Source: Tritrichomonas musculus (Eukaryota; Parabasalia; Tritrichomonadida; Tritrichomonadidae). Taken from it: DNA of 64,000 nucleotides. The notes below the pieces were generated by a model, which made no database searches, was not told the origin of the DNA, and saw only the letters and a list, made by a program, of their open reading frames with translations. The DNA is taken from positions 868,001 through 932,000 of the forward strand of contig JAPFFF010000037.1 in assembly GCA_039105265.1 (NCBI GenBank). Direction: 5' to 3'. Below, one piece after another: positions 21,001-29,673 of the stretch. The position numbers and the translations under genes are program-made. The first letter of the stretch is position 1. The number at the start of each line of letters is the position of its first letter.

Positions 21001-23877
21001 CAAATTACTAATTTTGATGAAATTCCTGAACTTAATAAACAATTAAATGAAGCTAAACAAGAAGCACTTCTTTATCAAAGCATCATTCGACAAGTTGGTG
21101 AATCAATGCCATTTGAAAGAATGGAATCATTACCGCGAATAATTGCTGAATTGAAATTAAATCGAGATAAACTTCAAACTGAAAACAACAAATATAATAG
21201 AATAATGAAATTGATGCATAAATATGTCGTTTTTGATAACGATGAAGATGTTGTTAATACAATAAAAGAACTTTCTAATGAAGATAAAAGGAAATCAAAT
21301 CAAATTAATTTATTAAATAAAGATTTTCAAGAAACATTAAAAACTAAATCTAATTATGAAGAAAAACTCATTCAAATCGCTCAAATTTTAAATGTTCAAA
21401 ACTTTGATGAAATTCCTCAACAAGTTGAAATGCTATCAGTTAAAAATCAACAGAATCAAAGTAATCTTGATAACTTCCAATCTAATTATAATAGCATTGT
21501 TGGTCAAATATCACAAATAATGGATATTTCTGAAAATAATAATAACAATAGTAACAGTCCTGTTAATTTAAAGAAACAATCAATGTCAATTGTTTCAAAT
21601 GTAAGAAATCTTTCTTCAGCCAATCAAAAAATTTCATCTGAATTGAGATCAACCAGAAGAGAATTGGATGATAAGAATGATCTTTTATCCAATGTTAAAC
21701 AAATAATTGAAGTGCAAGAAGAAGCTGAAATTCCTAGAAATATTTCGAATTTAATTGAGAAAAATAATTTTTACGAAGCTGAATTAAAGAAAAATAAAGA
21801 TAAACATAATAATTTTGTTTATCAATTAAGTTCAATTACGAATACTTCAGAAGAAGAAAAAATTCCTTTGACAATTATAAAAATTTATCAGCAACAAAAA
21901 GAAACTTTGGCTGAATTAGAAAGTGTAAAGAGAGATCATCAAGATTTCGTTGATTCAATTCAACAAGTTTTGCCTTTCAAAAGTGAAAAACAACTGCCAA
22001 AAATCTTGAATAACATGATTGAAAAACAAAAGATTCTTGATTCAAGAGCTGAGTTACTTGATCAAGTTGAAAAAATGACACTTGTTAAAGATGATTCTCA
22101 GCTACTCAAGACGATAGGAAGTATTTATCAAGAATCACAAGATCATCAAAAAATGATGAAAAAAATGAAATCATTCGTCTCTTTTTCTGATGCTGAAGAA
22201 GCAACGAAAACTATTCAAGAAAAAGTGTCAATTTTATCGCAGATTCAAAATTCACTCTCTTTAGATAATCAGGCAGATTTGCCTATGAGGATTGAAGACT
22301 TGAAAGAAACTTCTCAATCTCACAATTCACTTTTAAGTAACGTACAAAGTTATTTGAATTTTGAGAGCGAAGAACAAATTCCTTCAAAAATTAAAGAAAT
22401 TGTTAACAGATCAGCTGAGCAATCAAAAGTTCTTTCAAATATAGAAAGATTCGTTGTTCCTACTGATGCGGATGATAATAGAACGTTAACAAATGGATCA
22501 CTTCACCTCACAAATTCAATGTTTTTGGATAACGAAAATACTGAAATTTCAATTTCTAAGTCAAATATACAAAATATTCCACAATTCATCGAAAAAATGG
22601 TGAATGATAATAAAGTAGTGAAAAAGAAGTATTTTGACTTAATTAGCTCACTTCAAGAGTTGTTATCGTTTAATGATGAAAATGAAATTCCAATGATCAT
22701 TTCAAAATTGATAAATAGTAACACAAAAAAGCAGGAAAAGATTCAGTTTTCAAGATCAATTTTTCAATCAATTCATGAATGCGTTCCGTTTGATCAAATT
22801 GAAGATATTCCGCAAATGATTTTCGATATGAGTCAAACTATTCAAAAATTTGTGGAGAAAGAGAAAAAATATCAAGAAATATTCAATGAATCAAGAAGAA
22901 TTGTTGATTTGGATGATTTGGAGTCATTACCGCAGAAAATCAGTGATTTAAAGAAAGTTGAAAAAACCTTTGAAAAAGTTGTCTCAAATCTTCAAACAAC
23001 GTTAGATGCCCAAGATTTGAATGAAATAATTTCTAAAGTAAATGTACTTGTAAATGATCAAGATAAGTCTGTTCAGACACTAAAAGAAATTAATTCTATA
23101 ACTCCTATTCCGATAAATTCAATTGATGATGTTATGACTTTTTCAAAGCATATTCGGTCGGTTTTGGAATCTATCAAACCTATTATTAACGTTGATGTCG
23201 TTTCTGATATTAATAAAATTGACATTCTTCCGCAAATTTTCAAGAATTTGAAAGAGACAGAATCTCATTATTCAAAAATTACAGATTTGTTTAAACAAAT
23301 ATTATTACGAATTTATGGAAATCAATCTCAAATTATTACATCTCTTTCATTCCCATTAAGTGATGAACAGTCAAAGAAGATTATATCATCAATTTCAGAT
23401 TACTCCAATTCTTATGAATCTATGAAATTAGATTTTAATAAACTTCTTTCTTCAGCAAGGTCTCTTGGTTACTCAGGCTCGTCATGCGTTGAAGCCTCAG
23501 ATTTTCTCGCAGAGGAACTCTGCAAAAAGAAGGCTCAGGAGCAGCTAGAAGAAATGGTCAATCAAATGAAAAAATTAAGGGAAGATAAAGACCGCGAAAG
23601 GAAACTTTTTGAGCAAAGAAATGCTAAAAATAATGAAAAAATTAAACAAGTCCGCGAAGCTAAAGCTCAGCTAATAGAGCAATACTCACAGAAACAGTCA
23701 GAATTGTACGATACGATTGAATCTTTACAAAAAGAAACGAGAGAATTGGGAACGAAAGTTGAAAAATTATCCAAAGTCAAAGAAGAACTAATTAGAGTAG
23801 CTTCTAATGAGCCTTATGATAAAGAATCTCTTTTAACATGGCTTACTTCAGCAGAAAAAGTCAAACTTAAACTTTAA
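18034..23877 (+). CDS. Giant coiled-coil protein with degenerate ~40-residue repeats
   Basis: 1,947 residues from the ATG at 18034 in one frame. Residues about 1-180 form a helical, partly hydrophobic N-terminal region. About 195-860 is continuous coiled coil rich in Lys, Glu, Gln and Asn with heptad-spaced Leu/Ile. From about 985 to 1750 the sequence is a hidden repeat whose hallmark is an acidic residue, then two hydrophobics or Ile/Leu-Pro, then a short amphipathic helix: DEIPQQVEML, AEIPRNISNLI, KQLPKILNNMI, DLPMRIEDL, EQIPSKIKEI, NEIPMIISKL, EDIPQMIFDM, ESLPQKISDL. The C-terminal 140 residues return to coiled coil and end in a compact segment (EPYDKESLLTWLTSAEKVKLKL). Trichomonads have many such filament-like proteins; a cytoskeletal or Golgin/centrosomal scaffold is inference. 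Confidence 0.85.
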   Translation: MISTENKSSFPLEVTTSAQTLFDERRDSFRQCLSAILDKFNTTDVLISKNSEFSEIENRIESIISKYLTTERETFLSYLIFLFMKNQKQIMPPFFEEFRESKEKLDKLFDKKGIARKCLSRYSNIVNVSYFPKYVSKIASIFFGTMFLHSIVNDYRLIINKFISNTKRLIHDTNKKAIITLQKVSNHKIIQKKDEEIKTLLNQLNKIKEILKERDKNRLEIEGLVIRIIQYINSIDPKKVEDTSTQLTLEELKKQSKSLRNVLKATTSNDKIEFNNNISNLTSNTNMDDLIRQSRVKDETILQLRKELDMLRKSSSATNSIISTTPNLNSISSIRYEESVLQSNLLKTKGELMNMKATKSELMNEVIQKTDKLRDYYEMKAEFEDLKLEYHALKQQKIQSDEYAETLNQENIKLRKNNEELKTQLSSGNAGFEALYDKVNRLDDKLKRRKEKLQEEKDNSSKIEIELHQKNLEIQTYMKKLKSLTEDHESNSMKNDLLMEQITNLKTEMAMKENDFAKFHENFEAQKKLYDTAQERENEKINEINMLKDKIEKTKLKMSKKEEKNQQLQKLIESSTIKIQEKNLLMEKYELKINDLKSKIVTLTEKLGKATDIIKNLKTKVKELENTLADLHFKMKENERQKQMNDNEMKELREMNKNMIDISKAKEELERQLFQIKLELESSNQKNEIINSNLNSQLETSEQLRKELSDTKKKSADIANQYETLKFQNQTQISQLKNEINSVKYDADKEKERFEKEKVELTNRIQQTATKVKSINQMKEQYESQISDLKQKNVDLQDQLTESNAQSKQKYIELQHITQQERLELNEKIAASEKNTKESEAKNATLIKQFNNVKDDYDDFKIKIIQMLNLQQKKLKQENEEEIDKNDILSISENLIYKKIQDIQTSLSTADSFMNTFNNEINKAKDRNQSFFDEVAATSLSTSMITTDNKNVSPFEQISMLTQAVDVSAQIIENYKKQQEHQNQILKQNQITNFDEIPELNKQLNEAKQEALLYQSIIRQVGESMPFERMESLPRIIAELKLNRDKLQTENNKYNRIMKLMHKYVVFDNDEDVVNTIKELSNEDKRKSNQINLLNKDFQETLKTKSNYEEKLIQIAQILNVQNFDEIPQQVEMLSVKNQQNQSNLDNFQSNYNSIVGQISQIMDISENNNNNSNSPVNLKKQSMSIVSNVRNLSSANQKISSELRSTRRELDDKNDLLSNVKQIIEVQEEAEIPRNISNLIEKNNFYEAELKKNKDKHNNFVYQLSSITNTSEEEKIPLTIIKIYQQQKETLAELESVKRDHQDFVDSIQQVLPFKSEKQLPKILNNMIEKQKILDSRAELLDQVEKMTLVKDDSQLLKTIGSIYQESQDHQKMMKKMKSFVSFSDAEEATKTIQEKVSILSQIQNSLSLDNQADLPMRIEDLKETSQSHNSLLSNVQSYLNFESEEQIPSKIKEIVNRSAEQSKVLSNIERFVVPTDADDNRTLTNGSLHLTNSMFLDNENTEISISKSNIQNIPQFIEKMVNDNKVVKKKYFDLISSLQELLSFNDENEIPMIISKLINSNTKKQEKIQFSRSIFQSIHECVPFDQIEDIPQMIFDMSQTIQKFVEKEKKYQEIFNESRRIVDLDDLESLPQKISDLKKVEKTFEKVVSNLQTTLDAQDLNEIISKVNVLVNDQDKSVQTLKEINSITPIPINSIDDVMTFSKHIRSVLESIKPIINVDVVSDINKIDILPQIFKNLKETESHYSKITDLFKQILLRIYGNQSQIITSLSFPLSDEQSKKIISSISDYSNSYESMKLDFNKLLSSARSLGYSGSSCVEASDFLAEELCKKKAQEQLEEMVNQMKKLREDKDRERKLFEQRNAKNNEKIKQVREAKAQLIEQYSQKQSELYDTIESLQKETRELGTKVEKLSKVKEELIRVASNEPYDKESLLTWLTSAEKVKLKL

Positions 23878-24148
23878 TCTTATGTTTTATAAAATAAAGA
23901 TATTAAAATATTTTTTTTATGTTTATTTTTTCATTTTGGATCGAATTATTTGCATTTGCTTTAAAGTTTTGATATTTATTATCATGTTATACAAATGATA
24001 TTTCATATTATGATTAAATTGTAATTTCAGAAATAACTGATCACTATGGTTGATATAAATTTTATAAAAAAAACGGGTTAATATCGCTGTAATTGGTTTA
24101 CTAATACATAAAAAATTATTAAAAACAAATTGGTATCAACTCTTTTTT

Positions 24149-24604
24149 TCAAAAGAAAATATTGCCTTCATAAGATTCATCGTTAAATTCAATATTATAA
24201 ATATCGTCACTTAATGTATCAATTTCAATTGTTTCATTGGGAATGAAATATTGCTCCATTTCTGGCGGCATTTCATTGTTAAAATCAGAATAGGTATCAG
24301 TGAGATCTTGTTGTATCTCATAAATATTTTCATTCTCTATAGGACTATTATTTGAGGAATCTTGTTGCATTTCATTAATAGTATTATTTTCTGAAGAATT
24401 GGTTGAATTAGATGTTACAGTTTTCGAATTTAATTTTGCTTCAATTATTTTCTGTATTTTTATGGCCATCGGCTTTAATCTCTCACGAATTACTTCTTTT
24501 TGATCTTTAAAATCTTCATCTGGGTTGAACTCAAAAACAATTGCTTCGCCATCAATTGATATAGTAATGTTTTCAAGCTTTTTTGATATTTTTCTTCTTC
24601 CCAT
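24149..24604 (-). CDS. Small acidic protein of unknown function
   Basis: 151 residues from the ATG at 24604. The first 65 residues look folded: a basic start (MGRRKISKKLE), a likely beta hairpin (NITISIDGEAIVFEFNPDED) and a Lys/Glu/Ile helix (VIRERLKPMAIKIQKIIEAKL). The remainder is Asn/Ser/Glu-rich and acidic with repeated EIQQD and EMQQD elements. No family recognised. It converges with the coiled-coil gene across a 271-bp spacer. Composition and intact length favour a real gene. Confidence 0.55.
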   Translation of the reverse strand: MGRRKISKKLENITISIDGEAIVFEFNPDEDFKDQKEVIRERLKPMAIKIQKIIEAKLNSKTVTSNSTNSSENNTINEMQQDSSNNSPIENENIYEIQQDLTDTYSDFNNEMPPEMEQYFIPNETIEIDTLSDDIYNIEFNDESYEGNIFF

Positions 24605-25049
24605 TTATAAAAATGATATTAAAAACTGTAGATTTGAATTTTTTTTTGAATTCTGAAATTTTGAGAGAATGCCATTGGCATAAACACAAAATATGAGACA
24701 AGCTCTCAAAAAAATTGAATATTTTTTTTATAATCTATCAAAATGATTTTATCATTTTATCTCAAATTCAAAAGAGTTAATTTTAAAATTTATTATATAA
24801 ATATAATATATATATATATTAAATGTAATAATTTTAGACATAAAAAATAGAGCATGACAAACATTCAAAAAAAAAAAGCAAGACAAAGTGATTCTGTACT
24901 TTTTTGAATGCATGTCTGGTTTATGCTCTCAAAAAACAAGAACATATTTTACAACATATCTTTTTCAAAAAAAAAAAAAAAAAAAAATATGAACATCTAC
25001 ACTTGTATATCTTGTATGAAAAATATATCAAAATTCTGTTACTTTTTTT

Positions 25050-25117
25050 TTCGGGGAGCTGGGGCAGCCCCAATTTGGCTCGGGCGGGGCCCGTGCCCGT
25101 AATGCATCCCTGCTAAA
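25050..25117 (-). repeat. GC-rich patch resembling a hAT-like element tip
   Basis: A short GC-rich island in otherwise AT-rich DNA. Read on the minus strand it begins CAGGGATGCATTACGGGCAC, similar to the left part of the GC-rich patch at 37514 (TAGGGATGGGAAACTGGCAC) and to typical hAT terminal repeats beginning C/TAGGG. No opposite end is visible, so it is at best a solo or truncated end. Confidence 0.35.
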
Positions 25118-25375
25118 AATTCTTTAAAATTAAAAAAAATATAATTATATTTGTTTATTAGGACCTTTATTGCAATAAATGTATAATACTCAATGCAATT
25201 AAAATATTAATTATGGCGTTTTGTTTAAGTAATGGTTCAATAATGATTTTTACTGATTTTAATAGTTGACTTTTTGAATACTATTGAATTTTTTATTTAT
25301 ATAGAAAAACTTCATTTATGATGCATTACAATGTTTTTACCTTTCTCAAATTTATTTTTTCGCTATGCTTTAAAT

Positions 25376-25576
25376 ACTGGTCATTTTGATCTCAAAATGA
25401 CCAGTTAAACCTCTTTTTATTTAATTTTAATGACCAGTAATCGAAAATGTCCAATAATAATTTTTTTGAAATGAAACTTTAACAAAAATTTTTTTAATTT
25501 TCTTGACGGTTAGAAGGTCAATAATTCTCGAAGACAATCAATAATTGAATCGATTTTTTATATCACATTACAGCAA

Positions 25577-25635
<59 letters not shown>

Positions 25636-25903
25636 TTTTCAATAAAATTACTCAAACAAAAAAGATTTAAATGCTTGACTTTTTGATAGGAGATCGTTTT
25701 TTCAAATGTCTTCTTTTTTATATGCAAATCGAGAATGACCAGTATAAAAAAAATTGCAATATCCATCATTTAAATGTTCAACTTTTTGATAATAGACCGT
25801 TTTTTCAAAAAATCCAAAATGACCAGTCATAACGAGATGTCATCCTAATTTTACTCAAAAAGTATATATGGCAAAAAAAGTGGCATGACCACTCCGACCA
25901 TTT
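25376..25903. repeat. AATGACCAGT repeat cluster with diverged ~100-130 bp tandem units
   Basis: AATGACCAGT occurs at 25396, 25429, 25734 and 25818 on the plus strand and inverted at 25376. The first pair forms a perfect 30-bp palindrome (25376-25405). From 25665 a unit beginning ATTTAAATG, followed by ACTTTTTGATA and a CGTTTTTTCAAA box, recurs at 25768 and more weakly at 25900, so the unit is about 103-132 bp. No coding potential. Function unknown. Confidence 0.65.
25579..25633 (+). repeat. 55-bp poly-A homopolymer
   Basis: An uninterrupted run of A. Comparable runs occur at 33205-33247 (43 T), 7280-7301 (22 T), 37731-37752 (22 T) and 24967-24987 (21 A), all in intergenic DNA. Exact length may be affected by sequencing error. 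Confidence 0.85.
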
Positions 25904-26661
25904 AAAGCCTAGTTTTTTCGTGATATATTTTAGAATATAAAATTTGATATTATATATTTTTCACAATATTACAAAAATTTTAAAATGATCAATAATTGTC
26001 GTAGTTATATTTATTTTCAGAAAAAATACAATATATATTTGATTTAATTACCTAATTATTGATCGAATTATTATGCTTGAATTTAATAAATGCATGGAGA
26101 AAAAATGATCATTCGGATAAATGATCATCATAATTTTTCTTGACACTCTAAGAATTTAATCTAGTTGATTAGCAAAACAATTGTTTACACATTGTTTAAA
26201 AAGTTGGAATGATATAAAAACGATTTACTTTAATAATCCTTCATGAACAAACAGTAATATTTGTTTTTCTTTTTTTTCAATGCGTCATTTAAGACCCTAA
26301 CTCAACTCTTTAATAAATAATAGTTAAACCTCATAAAATCATATTATACAACTTTAAAGCTTATCAGTCAGAGCGATAATAAATTTTGTCAAAATTATTA
26401 ATAAAAAAATAAAAATAAAAATTTCTTGTTTTTCCGTATAAAGAACATCAATCAGTGAAATAAATGGTTAATGTATTTCGTATGAGCATGTATTTATTAA
26501 GTATCATAATTAAAACAATTGAGAATAAATTGTCATTTTGAAAAATTAAAAAACAATAAAACATTTATAAAAAACGAACGTTTATTTTTTACACATTTCT
26601 GGAAAAACTATATTTTTTGCGCATTTCTGGAAATACATTATTCTATTTTTTCCTATATTTG

Positions 26662-26920
26662 TAGCAAGAGAGATTGTGTCCCAACTTTTTGAGAGAACTA
26701 ATAGAAAAAAAATAAGAAGAAAATGTAGAATAATATTTACTGAGACCATTCATGTTAAAAAAAATGCATCTTTTTATGTTACAAAATTTATACCGATCCT
26801 TCCTTTTGATGTAAGTCTCGGTAAAAATTATGTAAAAATATAAAAAGATGCATCAATTTTTTATTTACAGTTTCTTTCAATTTATTCTCTCAAAAAGTTG
26901 AGACACAATCTCTCTTGCTA
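26662..26920. mobile_element. Foldback MITE with TA flanks (copy 1, complete)
   Basis: The element is bounded by TA on both sides and has inverted ends of about 34 bp (GCAAGAGAGATTGTGTC, then C/T, CAACTTTTTGAGAG) with one mismatch. The inverted symmetry continues inside: TGCATCTTTTTAT near 26764 pairs with ATAAAAAGATGCA near 26840, so nearly all of its 255 bp can fold into one hairpin. No coding capacity. TA flanks fit a Tc1/mariner-type non-autonomous element. A second, truncated copy lies at 50321-50526 in reverse orientation. Confidence 0.85.
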
Positions 26921-27467
26921 CATATTTTTTCCTTTATTTTTTTAAAAAATTAAAACAATTAACCAAACCATAATATGTTCCATAATTTTATGAGCAACTG
27001 GGCTATTAATGCATTGTTAAGATCTGCGTAAATAGGTTTTTTGGATTGGGATTCTGTTTTTTGATGATTGTGCTTGATTAATCCAATTTTGCCACAATAC
27101 TGTGAGATATATGTATTCAATTATTCAATTATGCCTCATTAATCGAAAAACTCATAATTTTTATATAATTTCAATTTGTCAATTCTTTTTTTCTTTTTTA
27201 AAGGGAAAGGTAAGTTTTTTAGTTTATTAGTTCACTTCAAAATATTGTTATTACTGCAGTTTTGCATGTCTTAGATTTTTTTTGAAATAATTTTAACATG
27301 GCTCTTTGTTATTATTAGTAGAGGTATGTTTGAATTTTAATTAATGGATATTATTAATATATATTGGATTTTTAAACTATATATTGTTGAATCTTTTTTT
27401 AAAGAATTAACAATAATGGATTTGTATTTTGAATGTATATTTGGCCCAATCTATTTTTATTTTATAA
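26921..27467. other. Upstream region of the amino-acid permease gene
   Basis: About 550 bp of AT-rich DNA between the MITE and the permease start; no repeat or RNA gene recognised. Confidence 0.5.
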
Positions 27468-28802
27468 ATGGATAATGGTTCTAATGCCATTAACCTTCAT
27501 TCATACCAGCAGCTTGAAGATCAGATCAATCCTCAATCAGATGATCTAGCCCAAGGAAAATATATTTCAATATCCAATGAAAATCAAAAACCTAAATCAT
27601 CTTTTTTTGGTGTTTTTTTAATATTAATTAACACAACGATAGGCTCTGGTACGTTATTAATTCCATATTGTTTCAACTGTGGAATTTGCCTAGTAATTAT
27701 TGTATCATTTTGTCTCTCATTAGTAGCTCTCTGGTCTCTTTTCACTCTTATTGAAGCCTCGATTCAAACTGGCTGTAAAGATTACCCGACACTTTTTGAG
27801 CGCACATTTGGCCAGAAATGGACATGGATCATGCATACTTGGATAGTTTTAGTTTTATTCGGCACTGTCATTATTTATGTGAACTGGTGCGGCCGTTTAG
27901 TGAAGCACATTGTTGTATCTTTTATAGACTCCAGCGATGACAAATATAAAATTGTTCAAAATGAAGTTTTTTGGAATTGTATGACATCGTTATTTTTAAT
28001 TTTTCCGTTGACAATTTTCCGTCATTTAGACAAGCTACAAAGTTGGTCAGGAGTAGCCTTATTCTTTATATTTTTGCTTCTTTCGCATGCCATTTATTGG
28101 TTTATTAAAGGCCTCCTTTCCGACGGTTTTGATCCAGAAAGCCGAATTGTTTACTTTAAAATTAATAAACAGCTCGTTTCAACGTTCAGCGTGAACGCAA
28201 TGGCCTATGATTGTCATTGCAACATTTTCGGTGCTATTGAGATCTTCGAAAAACCGACAAGAAAACGGTTACGAAGTATGGTTTCTCTTGTTGTTTTCAC
28301 TTCTTTCGTTCTGTACAATTCGTTCGGTTTGTTTACTTATTTGCATTTGTTCGATAAACTTGGCCCTGGTGCTGCTGTTGAGTTTTATCCAATAAAAAAT
28401 TGGTTCACATTAATAACCGTTTTCGGTGTCATTTTCATTATCGTTCTAGGATCGCCAATGATGGTTTGGCCAACAAGAAATTGTATAATTGATCTGTTTT
28501 TCGCTCCTCCTTTGAGAAAAGAGGATCATAGACCTGTCTCGAATTTGGTCTGGATTTTGATCGGCGCTGCTTTGACTTTTTTGGGAACTTTGTGCGCGTC
28601 TGCTTCGAATAATATCGTCTTCTTCTTCGATTTGATCGGTGGACTACTCACGCCTGGATTCGTCTTTTTCTTGCCTTCCATTTTCTACTTGATGAATGTG
28701 AGTGGAATTAAATGGTATGAAAAAGTATTGACTGGCATTGTTATTATCGTGTCAATTGGAGCAACAGTTGTCTGCACATATCAGGTTATTCATGGTTCTT
28801 AA
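27468..28802 (+). CDS. Amino-acid transporter, AAAP/SLC36-38 family
   Basis: 444 residues from the ATG at 27468. A hydrophilic N-terminus of about 45 residues precedes about eleven hydrophobic segments. The first carries the family signature around LINTTIGSGTLLIPYCFNCG (about residues 48-72); a later segment, SVNAMAYDCHCNIFGAIEIFEKPT, matches the conserved F/Y-x-C-H-x-N box before the Arg/Lys-rich loop RKRLRSMVSL. The central SPMMVWPTRNCI loop and C-terminal GGLLTPGFVFFLPSIFYL helix also fit the family, and total length is normal. These are membrane permeases moving neutral or cationic amino acids, coupled to protons or sodium; substrate cannot be read from sequence. The organism being an amino-acid scavenger is consistent with such a gene. 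Confidence 0.93.
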   Translation: MDNGSNAINLHSYQQLEDQINPQSDDLAQGKYISISNENQKPKSSFFGVFLILINTTIGSGTLLIPYCFNCGICLVIIVSFCLSLVALWSLFTLIEASIQTGCKDYPTLFERTFGQKWTWIMHTWIVLVLFGTVIIYVNWCGRLVKHIVVSFIDSSDDKYKIVQNEVFWNCMTSLFLIFPLTIFRHLDKLQSWSGVALFFIFLLLSHAIYWFIKGLLSDGFDPESRIVYFKINKQLVSTFSVNAMAYDCHCNIFGAIEIFEKPTRKRLRSMVSLVVFTSFVLYNSFGLFTYLHLFDKLGPGAAVEFYPIKNWFTLITVFGVIFIIVLGSPMMVWPTRNCIIDLFFAPPLRKEDHRPVSNLVWILIGAALTFLGTLCASASNNIVFFFDLIGGLLTPGFVFFLPSIFYLMNVSGIKWYEKVLTGIVIIVSIGATVVCTYQVIHGS

Positions 28803-29673
28803 CCAAATTATTTATATTTTTTATTTATATTAAATATTAATCTATTTTTTTGAAATAAACAAATTTTTATTTGCTCATTATTTTTGTATTTAACATTGAT
28901 TAAAGCATCAGAGAGAGTGAAATCTTCAATATGAGTGAATTCACTCGTTTGACTGATTTCTTTACTGCGTGAGAAAAGAAAAGATTTTGTAAATAGACCA
29001 AAACGTATGAATTCTTTACTAACAGAAAACTTGTTTGAATTAGTAAAATCCTTTAATTCTAAAAAAAATTTTTTGAATCACTTAAAATGTTCGATTTTGT
29101 GTAAATTGCGCTTGGTGAGAAAGCAGACAACCAGGTTAAAAAGTAACTGGTAATCATTGTTCCAGGTGGCACATCTCCTTGACATCTTCCCAAGTTCAAT
29201 TGAAGAAGATGAAAAATTGAAATCTCCCTGATAATTTTGGTGAAAAGGCTTTTCACCATAGCCATATATATTTGGTGGAAGATTTATAATATGATAATAA
29301 TTCTTGTGAATAAAGGTATTATTATAATTCCAATAAAATTTTTTTATTAAATCTGATAAATAAACATGATATTAAAAATAAAATATTGTGATTTCCCCAA
29401 GATATTAATGATTGAAATTTTTCAGTTATTTGAAATAACTCATTCAAAAAGATTTATCAAAAAGTTTATCATATGACCAAAAATACTCAGAAAAATGTTA
29501 TCCTTTTTTGATTCCATAATTGATAATCCATAGGCAGAAAATTTGATATAAATTATTGAAAATTAGGTAAAATAGATATAATTTGCAAAACAGTGAAAGA
29601 GTAATTATTGTAAGAAAAACAAAAATTTTAAATAATAAAAAAATAAATTTAAAAAATATTAAATAAGAAATCT
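28803..29673. other. Intergenic spacer between convergent genes
   Basis: About 870 bp. A 68-codon frame on the minus strand (29059-29265) sits in a locally less AT-rich stretch (around 29090-29210, GRCQGDVPPGTMITSYFL) and might be a relic of coding sequence, but it matches nothing I recognise. Otherwise AT-rich with no repeat seen. Confidence 0.5.

Larger units (their letters stand above)
24605..26661. other. Repeat-rich intergenic region
   Basis: About 2 kb without a convincing gene. It holds imperfect hairpins (24659-24712 with TTTTGAGAG/CTCTCAAAA ends; 24849-24939 with AGAGCAT/ATGCTCT ends), a 21-bp A run at 24967-24987, a GC-rich patch at 25050-25117, an AATGACCAGT repeat cluster at 25376-25903, and a 55-bp A run at 25579-25633. 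Near 26590-26635 a short motif (GCATTTCTGGAAA type) occurs twice. Confidence 0.6.

Noticed and set aside
24849-24939. MITE with AGAGCAT ends
   Set aside because: The arms match only imperfectly and no target duplication is visible; kept only as a note in the intergenic entry.
25579-25633. Poly-A tail of a LINE or SINE
   Set aside because: No element body or target duplication accompanies it; similar homopolymers are scattered through intergenic DNA.
29059-29265. 68-codon minus-strand gene
   Set aside because: Slightly raised GC but no recognisable domain and no good flanking context; possibly a relic, not supportable as a gene.
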